Part shown: piece after piece, positions 1-6,256 of the stretch
Layout of the letters: each line of letters opens with the position of its first letter
Numbering within the stretch: the stretch's first letter is position 1
Assembly (NCBI GenBank): GCA_014381795.1
Contig: JACNKY010000316.1
Location: 1 to 6,256 of the forward strand
Source of the DNA: Pseudomonadota bacterium
GTDB lineage: Bacteria; SAR324; NAC60-12
Direction: 5' to 3'
Length of the DNA: 6,256 nucleotides
Made by a program: the position numbers and the translations under genes
The notes under the pieces: generated by a model
Seen by the model: the letters and a program-made list of their open reading frames with translations, nothing else
What the model was told of the DNA's origin: nothing
Databases searched by the model: none

Positions 1-1
1 A

Positions 2-1885
2 AGTCTCAAACAAACTCCGGAATCAGAGGTGATAGACGCTTGGTTATTTCAAAAAATACGCGTTTTACTGAAGTCCGAACGGCATAAGGAAGCAATTGTC
101 AATATCCGCATATTGCTAAAACTTCCGGAAAGAAATTTTTACCTGAGTTCACTGCGTGAAAATATTAAGAGTGAATTCAGTACTGACAAAGAAGTCCTAC
201 AAATTTTCAATCTGCTGCATGACACTCGTAAAAATCACAAATGGTTTCTCACGGATTATGAAATACACTCACTTTATCTTCGTGGAGCAAAACTGAAAGC
301 TGTAAAGCTTGAGCACAAATATAAGGTCTTAGGCTGGCAGTATCCTCTTGATCATAAAGCTGCTGTGCTCTCCCACAAAGACTTGACTGCAGATGAGCTT
401 AAAAAAATATCTCCGGCCGAGTTATCACGTCGTATCAGAAGTCTCTCAAAACTCGGATTGGACATGTATCTGATTAAACACCTTCCACAATTGAGGAATG
501 GAAGAAGCAGAAAGGTCGTGAAAAAACTTGGAGAAGCCTATCTAAAAGCACTTTTCGATGAAAAATATTATGCTCGAATAATAAAACTGCAGCAAAATGG
601 AACTCTATCAAAAAAATGGGTTTTGGGAAAAGAATCCCAGTTCTACTGGACGGCACGTTCCTACATTAAACGCAAAAATATACCTGCAGGAAGGAGTGCT
701 ATTTATAATCTTGAAAAACTTAATCATAAAGCAAAACAGTTGCCGGTTTTGTTTGATAATATTGCCTCCCGTTATCGTTTGGATAAAGAAATTCGCAAGG
801 CACAGTTCTGGTGGGATCGTCTGCTCCTCCATTTCCCTAAACACCGACTTGCCGCGAAGTCAGCATGGGAACTCGCTTGGTCATATCAACAGCAAAAGAA
901 TACCAATAAAGCACTGGAATACATTACAAAGGGGCTTAAGACAAGAATATATAATTCTGAAATGAAAGCAAAGCTGTTATTCTGGCAGGGACAATTGTTA
1001 CAAGAAAGCGGACGTCCTGAACTTGCCGCAAAAAGTTTTAAAAAACTGATTCTTCGACAACCTAACACCTATTACGGAATGCGCCTGATTTCTGGAGAAG
1101 ATATTCCTGAAAGTATTTTATCCGTAATCAAAACACGTAAAGCAAAACTTTACGCAGAACCAACTGAGAAACTCAACCAGAAAACCAAAGATTTGCTGAA
1201 GAGGACAGAGTTCCTTTTTGATATTGCAGAACCGGAGCAGGCACTCAAAGAATTGTTTGCTGGCCTAGGGCGTTATAAAAACAGCACACGCAATTGGCAT
1301 GTGAGTCATCTGCTTCACCGCAGAGGAGAGTATCATTCTGTACTCAGGGTGATTGCCAATTATTATCTGCCGCACCTTGTAACTCTGGAAGTTGGCGAAC
1401 ATCCGCTCTGGGAACTGGCATACCCCAGACCTTACTGGTCCCAGTTGAAGAGTTATGCAAACCAGGCCGGAATTGATCCGTATTTTGCGTTGGCAATCAT
1501 GCGTGAAGAAAGTCACTTTGATCCACAGGCATTGTCATCAAGCAAGGCCATGGGGTTGATGCAACTCATGCCGGCAACAGCAAAATTCGTAGCACGTAAA
1601 CAGAAAATAAAACTCAGTGAAATAGCTGAAATCTTTAATCCTGAATTGAATACTCGTCTTGGTACACTTTATCTGGGAAGTCTTGCAGACAGATTCAAAT
1701 CTGAATTGATTTACACTGCGGGAAGTTATAATGCAGGTCCTAACAATATGCTCAAATGGATCAAGCGCTGGAGAGGAAAATCAATTGACGCATTTGTTGA
1801 ACAAATACCATTCTCAGAAACCAGAAAATATGTTAAAAGAGTTTACAGAAGCTACAAGCTGTACAAACAAATCTACAGTTCATAA
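2..1885 (+). CDS. slt: Soluble lytic murein transglycosylase, Slt70 type (5' end outside window)
   Basis: Cleaves the MurNAc-GlcNAc bond of peptidoglycan in the periplasm, forming 1,6-anhydroMurNAc ends. Residues are numbered from the GTG at 29. The N-terminal ~460 residues are a helical, TPR-like solenoid (for example the W-rich stretch near 252-290 and 'FWQGQLLQESGR' near 319-330), as in the Slt70 superhelical ring. The C-terminal SLT domain follows from the 'YPRPYW' boundary motif (465-470). It contains 'REESHFDP' with the expected catalytic Glu494, 'GLMQLMP' (509-515) and 'YNAGP' (567-571). These are all hallmark motifs and the catalytic domain is intact. The frame is open to the left edge (nine sense codons before GTG29), and no signal peptide follows that GTG, so the true start and export signal are probably upstream. 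GTG29 remains a possible but less likely start. The gene converges on the next one. The family call is firm; the symbol is by architecture. Confidence 0.92.
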   Translation, partial: SLKQTPESEVIDAWLFQKIRVLLKSERHKEAIVNIRILLKLPERNFYLSSLRENIKSEFSTDKEVLQIFNLLHDTRKNHKWFLTDYEIHSLYLRGAKLKAVKLEHKYKVLGWQYPLDHKAAVLSHKDLTADELKKISPAELSRRIRSLSKLGLDMYLIKHLPQLRNGRSRKVVKKLGEAYLKALFDEKYYARIIKLQQNGTLSKKWVLGKESQFYWTARSYIKRKNIPAGRSAIYNLEKLNHKAKQLPVLFDNIASRYRLDKEIRKAQFWWDRLLLHFPKHRLAAKSAWELAWSYQQQKNTNKALEYITKGLKTRIYNSEMKAKLLFWQGQLLQESGRPELAAKSFKKLILRQPNTYYGMRLISGEDIPESILSVIKTRKAKLYAEPTEKLNQKTKDLLKRTEFLFDIAEPEQALKELFAGLGRYKNSTRNWHVSHLLHRRGEYHSVLRVIANYYLPHLVTLEVGEHPLWELAYPRPYWSQLKSYANQAGIDPYFALAIMREESHFDPQALSSSKAMGLMQLMPATAKFVARKQKIKLSEIAEIFNPELNTRLGTLYLGSLADRFKSELIYTAGSYNAGPNNMLKWIKRWRGKSIDAFVEQIPFSETRKYVKRVYRSYKLYKQIYSS

Positions 1886-1940
1886 ATTTCAGAAAATGAC
1901 TCATTAACATCATTTATTAATAATCTAAAATAATCTCGCT

Positions 1941-1963
1941 ATCAGGGAGCTTTTTCCCTTGAT
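1941..1963. terminator. Weak hairpin in the convergent gap, possible bidirectional terminator
   Basis: ATCAGGGA (1941-1948) can pair with TCCCTTGAT (1955-1963), leaving one bulged T and a six-base loop rich in T. It lies between two convergent stop codons (1885 and 2021), where a shared terminator would be expected. The stem is short and there is no clean T tract immediately after it on the plus strand. On the minus strand the following bases include only a short ATTATTTT run. Termination is therefore inferred mostly from position. Confidence 0.3.
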
Positions 1964-2020
1964 ATGTTATGTCCATTGGTTATTATACGCATTTGTCCAT
2001 TCTTTTAAAATTCCAACTTT

Positions 2021-2794
2021 TTAAAACACCTTGTTTAACAAACGGAGCATTTTGCGGAAATCAAGTTGGTGATGTCTTTGCAAATTTTTTGCGGTAGCTT
2101 CAAATTCCTTCTTTTCAGGAATTTTTGATAGTTGACTGCCGTAAAGAATCATATTGCCTTTCTGATTAGCACGCGCCTCCAGAACTTGGGAAAAAGTTGA
2201 TTTCCACTGCTCACGCATTTCCTCAAAATCTCCGGTCACTGTCCATAGATTTCCCACAAGCCAGCTGTCATAATGTAGACAAGCTCGTAGTTTGTGTAAA
2301 AAATCAATCCGCGTAAGCTCTTCCGGAGCACCATAATCACCGAAAGCATCCAGGATAATGAGATCAAATTTCTCTGCCAGAGTTGGAACAAGCTCAGTTG
2401 CGTCTGCACACAGTACACGTAAACGTTTGTCACGAGGAAGATCAAAAAATCTGTGTGCCGCCTCAATAACTCCTGAATTGATTTCGATGATGGTTTGCTG
2501 AAGTTCAGGAAACTCACGGTGCATCCAGCGGACAATGCTGCCCCCTCCAAGACCTAAATGCAGAACTGACTTTGGTTCAGGACAGAAAAGCAGTCCCAGC
2601 ATCATGAAACGTGAATACGGCAATACCAAATGATCCGGACGAATTTTTGAAAATACGCTCTGCATGATATGGTTTCCGAAACGTAATTCGCGACGATCCT
2701 CTTTTTCCCAAACCTGAACCGTTACTCCGGAATCCTTGCTTTCCCAGATCAAACGTTCCTGCTTAGTTCCACTCAGTATTTTAAGAATATTCAA
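2021..2794 (-). CDS. Spermidine synthase-like (SpeE-fold) aminopropyltransferase family protein
   Basis: A 257-residue Rossmann-fold protein of the polyamine aminopropyltransferase family. Members transfer an aminopropyl group from decarboxylated S-adenosylmethionine to an amine, but many short orphan members have no proven substrate. Visible motifs: the family N-terminal signature 'LPYSRFMMLGLLF' (58-70); nucleotide-binding glycine loop 'LGLGGGS' (80-86); acidic residue Glu104 in 'IIEIN', where classical enzymes usually have EID; Asp131-Ala132, expected to contact the adenine; and 'LDAFGDYGAPEEL' (148-160), the counterpart of the catalytic Asp loop. There is no signal peptide or membrane segment, so it should be cytoplasmic. 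The start is TTG at 2794: an in-frame TGA lies just upstream, a weak GAG lies 8 bases before it, and the first in-frame ATG is Met44, inside conserved sequence. A later TTG at codon 15, preceded by AGGA, is an alternative. It lies 87 bp after the phosphatase gene on the same strand. The fold call is firm; spermidine as product is uncertain. Confidence 0.82.
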   Translation of the reverse strand: MNILKILSGTKQERLIWESKDSGVTVQVWEKEDRRELRFGNHIMQSVFSKIRPDHLVLPYSRFMMLGLLFCPEPKSVLHLGLGGGSIVRWMHREFPELQQTIIEINSGVIEAAHRFFDLPRDKRLRVLCADATELVPTLAEKFDLIILDAFGDYGAPEELTRIDFLHKLRACLHYDSWLVGNLWTVTGDFEEMREQWKSTFSQVLEARANQKGNMILYGSQLSKIPEKKEFEATAKNLQRHHQLDFRKMLRLLNKVF

Positions 2795-2802
2795 GATTTC
2801 AG

Positions 2803-2830
2803 CTCAAATGTCAAAGGTCAAAGAGTAAAG
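2803..2830. repeat. Four tandem 7-bp imperfect repeats upstream of the SpeE-like gene
   Basis: Four contiguous heptads read on the plus strand: CTCAAAT, GTCAAAG, GTCAAAG and AGTAAAG. The middle two are identical and the outer two differ at two or three positions. The block ends 8 bases before the TTG start of the SpeE-like gene and includes the GAG that is its only ribosome-binding candidate. Phased direct heptads can be regulator sites, but no known operator is recognised here and chance in AT-rich sequence is possible. Confidence 0.35.
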
Positions 2831-2881
2831 ACTTTAAAATTAAACGGTAGGGTCTGATTAGCACATGACTGACAAAAATTA

Positions 2882-3499
2882 TTACTCCAGCTTTTCCAAA
2901 TGTGAAACTACGTCCATTTGGCTAACCAGCCATTTTTCATTCCAGACTAAACGGAATATCCCTGTGTTCTTGATCAGAAAACTTGTGGGGGCATCGAGAG
3001 AAAGCCCAAGTGTGTGTTTCATTAAAACCCTCACGACTCCTCCGTGCGTCACCATCACAACTCTTTGCTCCGGATGTCTGAGACGTATTTCTTCAATGAA
3101 TTCCAAAGCCCGATCCAGAACCTGCTGTGTGCTTTCGCCTTCATTGATCACATAGTTTGCGCCTTCAGTTTTGAAAAGACGATAGACTTCGGGGTGTCGT
3201 TCCTTTGCTTCAGCGGATGTTAAGCCTTCAAAAACGCCAAGATTTTTTTCGCGGATACGTTGATCAAACTGCAGAGTATGTCCTGAATATTGAGTTATTG
3301 CTTCCGCAGTTTGCCGAGCGCGTAGAGAATCGCTGGAGTAAATGTGGTCAAAGGACACGTTTTTCATCCATTCGCCAAGCGCCTGAATTTGCCCCCTGCC
3401 GACTGCAGAAAGAGCGCTGTTGGAATGTCCCTGCATGCGTAGCTGAGAATTCCATTCAGTCTCGCCGTGTCGGATTAAAATAATTTCAGTTTCTTTCAT
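2882..3499 (-). CDS. Histidine phosphatase (phosphoglycerate mutase-like) family protein
   Basis: A 205-residue, single-domain member of the histidine phosphatase superfamily (branch 1), which removes or transfers phosphate through a phosphohistidine intermediate. The full catalytic set is visible: 'RHGETEWN' (10-17) with nucleophile His11; Arg60 in 'SSDSLRARQTAE'; the acidic residue Glu84 in 'REKNLGVFEG', which is the likely proton donor; and the second His152 in 'VTHGG'. Length matches the GpmB, CobC and PhoE-like small phosphatases, and it lacks the longer insertions of true cofactor-dependent phosphoglycerate mutase. A phosphatase with an unassigned substrate is therefore more likely than a glycolytic mutase. 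There is no signal peptide, so it is probably cytoplasmic. The ATG at 3499 leads straight into the conserved first strand, which supports the start, although no clear Shine-Dalgarno sequence precedes it. It sits 86 bp after the cytochrome gene and 87 bp before the SpeE-like gene. Confidence 0.9.
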   Translation of the reverse strand: MKETEIILIRHGETEWNSQLRMQGHSNSALSAVGRGQIQALGEWMKNVSFDHIYSSDSLRARQTAEAITQYSGHTLQFDQRIREKNLGVFEGLTSAEAKERHPEVYRLFKTEGANYVINEGESTQQVLDRALEFIEEIRLRHPEQRVVMVTHGGVVRVLMKHTLGLSLDAPTSFLIKNTGIFRLVWNEKWLVSQMDVVSHLEKLE

Positions 3500-3585
3500 A
3501 ATTTACTAATGTTGATTTAATTGTTTATGCTCTTGATATAAAACAGATTTAAATACTTTACTTACTTTGTTCATAAAACTCATTA

Positions 3586-5259
3586 TCAGTATTCCGCATG
3601 GTCAACAGGTAAATTCTGCAGACTCAGTTGAAAATCCACAAAAACCTTGTCATCCTGCAAATGACACTTGAGGCATGCGCCAACCTGCCTAATTTTAGCA
3701 ATTTCAGTTGTGTTAAAACTTCGGTCACCTTTTTTAGCAGCTTTTCCCGGCTGTTTTGCCTTTTCCGCAATCCAGCCCAAAGGCACACTCCATTCCGGAT
3801 GTTCCGGAAAAGCTGCATGACCCCGTATAATTCCTAATGCCGCGTCATTATTGTGACAGCTTTCGCAGGAACGTACTTTAAGCTGAGTTGTGTGCGGTGA
3901 CAATGAGGCAAAAATCTGTTTCCGTACACTTACTGATTCCTGAGAAGTCTGCAAAATCAGATTCATTCCTGGCACAAAAGGTGTGATACGATTTTCTCCT
4001 GTTACACCCAAAGCCGGAATTCCGGATTCAACGGCCCAGCGTTTTTCAATCCAGCGTCCGGGAGTACGCTTCTGTTTCAAGTGATCCCACTGAGTTTGTT
4101 GCGGATCATATTCAATGTGACAACCGTAACATTGTGGAGCCCACGACGCATGACAGCTGTCGCAACTGAGACGTTCATGACCTATAAGTTCATGCTGTTG
4201 TCCTGAACTCATCAGCGGAATCTCCATCTTTTTTCCGGATATTTTTCCTTTTAAAAACCGTCCGCCATTTTCTTCCCAAAGATGAAAAAGCGGGGTACCG
4301 TTTTTTTCACTGACAATGATCGAGCCATTAACTGCGGTATGAAAATTATCCGGATACAAAGCGGAATAAAGTGCTTCCCTTGCCTGAAGTTGAGAGAGCG
4401 GTTTGCGGAAAAGTTTTTTAGCATGACAATCCGTACATTGGATGTCCAACTGGGCTTCGTGCCGTTTACCTGAACCCATCACACCACGTACTGTATGACA
4501 GTCGATACAAGCCATTCCGGCTTTGCTGTGAACATCAAGCGGAAGTTTTTTTACTAATCTACCGTCCGCAAGTTTACCGAAATTTGCAGAATTTTTCTGA
4601 TCGTACTTTTCAGTTTCCGCTAATCCTACGTAATTCAGTGAAATACGTCCTGAGCGACTGTGACAACCAAAACAACGATCATTGTCCACACGTACTGTAA
4701 GAGCAGGATGGGCGGAATCTGTGTGAGTCTGCAAATGACAGGCAGCACAGCCTCCTCCACGGTCCAGCAAATTTTGCTGATGGTTTTTTCTTGCTGAACC
4801 TAAATGGCAGGAAACGCAAAGTTTCCGCAAATAAGAGTCTGCTCCTTTTTCACTTAAGCACTGGTTTAAATCAGGCTGGATTTGCTTTTTATGTTTTTCA
4901 CCAAACACCCTGCGTGTAGTGGAGAGCATACCGTCCAGAGTGTTCATCAGCGAATTTTTCACTAGCGGAATCAGCTCTGCATGGCATCCAGATTGTCCGC
5001 ATGATTGTTCAACTGTCTGCATCCTGCCAGGATATGCTTCTAGATTTTGATGAGCTTTTTCCTTTGTTTTTGCGCTAGCGTTACCAGCATGACAGGACGT
5101 GCAGCCTATTTCTTCAGGATTATGAAACGTTGACATACCGCTATTTTCAATATGACAACTAAGGCACTGTTCTTCAGCTGATACAGGGAAGATAAAAGCA
5201 TGATACAGGATCAGCAGAAAGATGATTTTAACCGCTGTTATCATCGTTCGGATTGTCAT
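3586..5259 (-). CDS. Periplasmic dodecaheme c-type cytochrome
   Basis: A 557-residue exported electron-transfer protein. Residues 1-28 form a Sec signal peptide. The mature part carries twelve covalent heme-attachment motifs: eleven CXXCH, starting at Cys32, 53, 148, 171, 196, 251, 275, 366, 377, 465 and 529, plus one CX4CH (Cys87-Cys92-His93). Seventeen other His residues in the mature chain are available as distal ligands, so bis-His ligation of most hemes is feasible. Spacing is uneven: eight hemes lie before residue 280, then an 86-residue heme-free stretch, a tight pair (366-381), an 83-residue gap, and two single sites. There is no lipobox, C-terminal anchor or other domain, so it should be soluble. 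One extra Cys (134) is not in a motif. The ATG at 5259 overlaps the end of galU by 32 bp; Met6 (5244) is an alternative start that would still give a signal peptide. The redox partner and any enzymatic activity are unknown. It could be an electron shuttle or the electron-transfer subunit of a reductase. Confidence 0.9.
   Translation of the reverse strand: MTIRTMITAVKIIFLLILYHAFIFPVSAEEQCLSCHIENSGMSTFHNPEEIGCTSCHAGNASAKTKEKAHQNLEAYPGRMQTVEQSCGQSGCHAELIPLVKNSLMNTLDGMLSTTRRVFGEKHKKQIQPDLNQCLSEKGADSYLRKLCVSCHLGSARKNHQQNLLDRGGGCAACHLQTHTDSAHPALTVRVDNDRCFGCHSRSGRISLNYVGLAETEKYDQKNSANFGKLADGRLVKKLPLDVHSKAGMACIDCHTVRGVMGSGKRHEAQLDIQCTDCHAKKLFRKPLSQLQAREALYSALYPDNFHTAVNGSIIVSEKNGTPLFHLWEENGGRFLKGKISGKKMEIPLMSSGQQHELIGHERLSCDSCHASWAPQCYGCHIEYDPQQTQWDHLKQKRTPGRWIEKRWAVESGIPALGVTGENRITPFVPGMNLILQTSQESVSVRKQIFASLSPHTTQLKVRSCESCHNNDAALGIIRGHAAFPEHPEWSVPLGWIAEKAKQPGKAAKKGDRSFNTTEIAKIRQVGACLKCHLQDDKVFVDFQLSLQNLPVDHAEY
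5176..5259 (-). other. Sec signal peptide of the multiheme cytochrome
   Basis: Residues 1-28 show a basic N-region (Arg4, Lys11), a hydrophobic core 'IIFLLILYHAFIF' and a small-residue cleavage motif VSA before Glu-Glu, so cleavage after Ala28 is expected. There is no lipobox Cys and no twin-arginine motif. Export fits the need for periplasmic heme attachment. Confidence 0.8.
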
Positions 5260-6112
5260 GCAGTTTGATCAATCTCCGCATTTCATCCAGTAAAGTTTCT
5301 TTGAATTCCGAGCGCTGTAAACCTATTTGCATTGCAGAAGTCAGAAACCCCAGCGGATCTCCCAAATCATAACGTGTACCCTCAAATTGGACCGCTGAAA
5401 CGTGACCTTGTGACGCCATATGGTTGATAGCTTCCGTTTGTGTGAATTCACTTTTTGAGGAGTGGCTTTTGTCGCTGGCTCTCAATGAGTCAAAAAGTTC
5501 AGGTGTATAAAGGTAACGTCCGAAAGAAACAAAACGACTTGGAGCATTACCGCTTGCTGGTTTTTCAACCATTTTGTTGACTTTCATAATTTTACCTTCA
5601 CCATCCGGTTCTATTACACCGTAACGCCATAATTGATCTTCCTCCAATTCCTGCACACTCAAAACAGTGTTGCCAGTTTTTTCCCAGGTTTCAATCAGTT
5701 GTTTGGAGAGAGGTTTTTCACCTAATACAATATCATCCGGATAGGCCACCACAAACGGTTCATTATCCACAAAGGGTTCCACCAGCATCAACGCGTTTCC
5801 TGTGCCCATCATGTGCTGCTGACGTAACGTGAAAATATTGGCCTCAATCGGTTTGATCACTTCCAGTTTTTCAAATTGATTGGACTGCGAAAACGCGGAA
5901 GTCAATTCTACCTCACGGTCAAAATAATCCTCCATCACTTTTTTTCTACGTGACGAAACTAGCAGAATGTCCTGTATCCCTGAATCAACCATTTCCTGGA
6001 CAATGAAATCAATCGCCGGACGATCAATCAGCGGAAACATTTCTTTGGGAATAGTTTTTGAGGCAGGTAAAAAACGGGTCGCGTATCCAGCGGCTAAAAT
6101 TACACCTTTCAT
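5228..6112 (-). CDS. galU: UTP-glucose-1-phosphate uridylyltransferase (GalU)
   Basis: Forms UDP-glucose from UTP and glucose-1-phosphate in the cytoplasm, feeding lipopolysaccharide, capsule and other glycans. The 294-residue length is normal. Visible motifs: the nucleotidyltransferase signature 'AAGYATRFLPASKTIPKEM' (7-25) with Arg13, Lys19 and Lys23; 'RQQHMMGTGNAL' (97-108) at the nucleotide site; 'YPDD' (124-127), whose Asp residues include the metal ligand; 'VEKP' (182-185); 'GRYLYTPELF' (198-207); and 'RYDLGDPLGF' (247-256), the sugar-binding end. Variants such as YATRF and YPDD differ from the enterobacterial enzyme but fit a known divergent GalU subgroup. The related RfbA and CugP-type nucleotidyltransferases are less likely because of the IPKEM and VEKP context. 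The ATG at 6112 begins the conserved first strand; no Shine-Dalgarno sequence is obvious, the leader being A-rich. The 3' end overlaps the cytochrome start, suggesting cotranscription. Confidence 0.92.
   Translation of the reverse strand: MKGVILAAGYATRFLPASKTIPKEMFPLIDRPAIDFIVQEMVDSGIQDILLVSSRRKKVMEDYFDREVELTSAFSQSNQFEKLEVIKPIEANIFTLRQQHMMGTGNALMLVEPFVDNEPFVVAYPDDIVLGEKPLSKQLIETWEKTGNTVLSVQELEEDQLWRYGVIEPDGEGKIMKVNKMVEKPASGNAPSRFVSFGRYLYTPELFDSLRASDKSHSSKSEFTQTEAINHMASQGHVSAVQFEGTRYDLGDPLGFLTSAMQIGLQRSEFKETLLDEMRRLIKLHDNPNDDNSG
5274..5277 (-). promoter_or_regulatory. Candidate ribosome binding site for the cytochrome, inside galU
   Basis: GGAG on the minus strand lies 14 bases before the ATG at 5259 and within the galU coding sequence. 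The spacing is longer than usual, so the site is weak evidence. It is 29 bases from the alternative ATG at 5244, so it favours the 5259 start. Confidence 0.3.
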
Positions 6113-6208
6113 TGGTATTTTTTTTAATATGTTTTAAGTTTGCTTCAGCAGTCTGCAGTTGTAAGCATTTTGTTCAGACAGTTTTTTATCAAGAAAAATA
6201 GTGTGAAA

Positions 6209-6256
6209 TCAACTCATTTCTTCCAATAAATTAAGTGCGGTTGTTTCGTCTATCAC
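6209..6256 (-). CDS. Possible C-terminal end of an unidentified gene
   Basis: One minus-strand frame is open from the right edge for 15 codons to a TGA at 6211-6209 and reads VIDETTALNLLEEMS. The other two minus-strand frames stop within this stretch. The residue mix looks like a protein C-terminal helix, and the stop lies 96 bp before galU on the same strand, so an upstream gene ending here is plausible. Fifteen codons are too few to establish coding or identify a family. Confidence 0.35.
   Translation of the reverse strand: MIDETTALNLLEEMS

Noticed and set aside
2784..2814. Minus-strand promoter-like TTGACA (2814-2809) with TATTCT (2789-2784)
   Set aside because: The spacer is 19 bases and the -10 box lies inside the SpeE-like coding sequence after its TTG start, so it could not serve that start.
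2865..3155. Plus-strand ORF of 96 codons opposite the phosphatase gene
   Set aside because: It is the antisense shadow of a gene with a complete catalytic motif set, and its translation shows no recognisable domain.
3506..3574. 22-codon minus-strand ORF in the gap between the cytochrome and phosphatase genes (begins MNKVSKVF)
   Set aside because: It is Lys- and Asn-rich in AT-rich DNA with no clear ribosome binding site, and a frame of this length is expected by chance. A ribosome profile or conservation of the peptide would be needed to revive it.
4804..4858. Possible long-spacer heme motif (Cys134 to the Cys148 region), like the CX15CH site of MccA
   Set aside because: The Cys134 spacing gives 13 residues to Cys148 and 16 to Cys151. 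Neither fits CX15CH, and Cys148-Cys151-His152 is a complete CXXCH.
6141..6167. Possible hairpin with TGCTT/AAGCA arms between the partial gene and galU
   Set aside because: The stem is only 5 bp with a poorly pairing 17-base interior and no clear T tract in the minus direction, so it is not supportable as a terminator.
29..6256. The 10-mer GTGATAGACG at 29-38 and its inverted copy at 6247-6256, near both window ends
   Set aside because: Among all position pairs in a window of this size, many inverted 10-mer matches are expected by chance. There is no transposase or target duplication, and the left copy lies inside coding sequence.

Overview
The window looks like ordinary chromosomal DNA from a moderately AT-rich Gram-negative bacterium. 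Two features support this: a periplasm-type lytic transglycosylase and a Sec-exported multiheme cytochrome c. The GalU variant (YPDD instead of the usual LPDD; MMGTGNAL around the nucleotide site) resembles versions I associate with spirochaetes and deltaproteobacteria-like lineages such as SAR324. The dodecaheme cytochrome also fits a deltaproteobacterial or SAR324-like organism. This placement is an impression, not something the sequence proves.

Layout, left to right. Positions 2-1885 (+) hold the 3' part of an Slt70-type soluble lytic transglycosylase gene whose 5' end lies outside the window. A 135-bp convergent gap (1886-2020) contains one weak hairpin. Everything after it reads on the minus strand. 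In transcription order (right to left) these are: a possible last 15 codons of an unidentified gene (6256-6209); galU (6112-5228); a 557-residue periplasmic c-type cytochrome with 12 heme-binding motifs (5259-3586) whose start overlaps the end of galU by 32 bp; a histidine-phosphatase-family enzyme (3499-2882); and an aminopropyltransferase-like (SpeE-fold) protein that starts at TTG (2794-2021). The gaps between the last three are 86 and 87 bp, and I see no convincing terminator in them. One transcript is therefore possible but not shown.

The genes do not form an obvious shared pathway. GalU makes UDP-glucose for envelope glycans and the transglycosylase remodels peptidoglycan. The cytochrome belongs to periplasmic electron transfer. 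The phosphatase and the SpeE-like protein have open substrates. I find no CRISPR array, insertion sequence, tRNA, rRNA or defence-type module. The items most worth a second look are the dodecaheme cytochrome (one CX4CH site, uneven heme spacing, overlap with galU) and a short heptad repeat just upstream of the SpeE-like gene.
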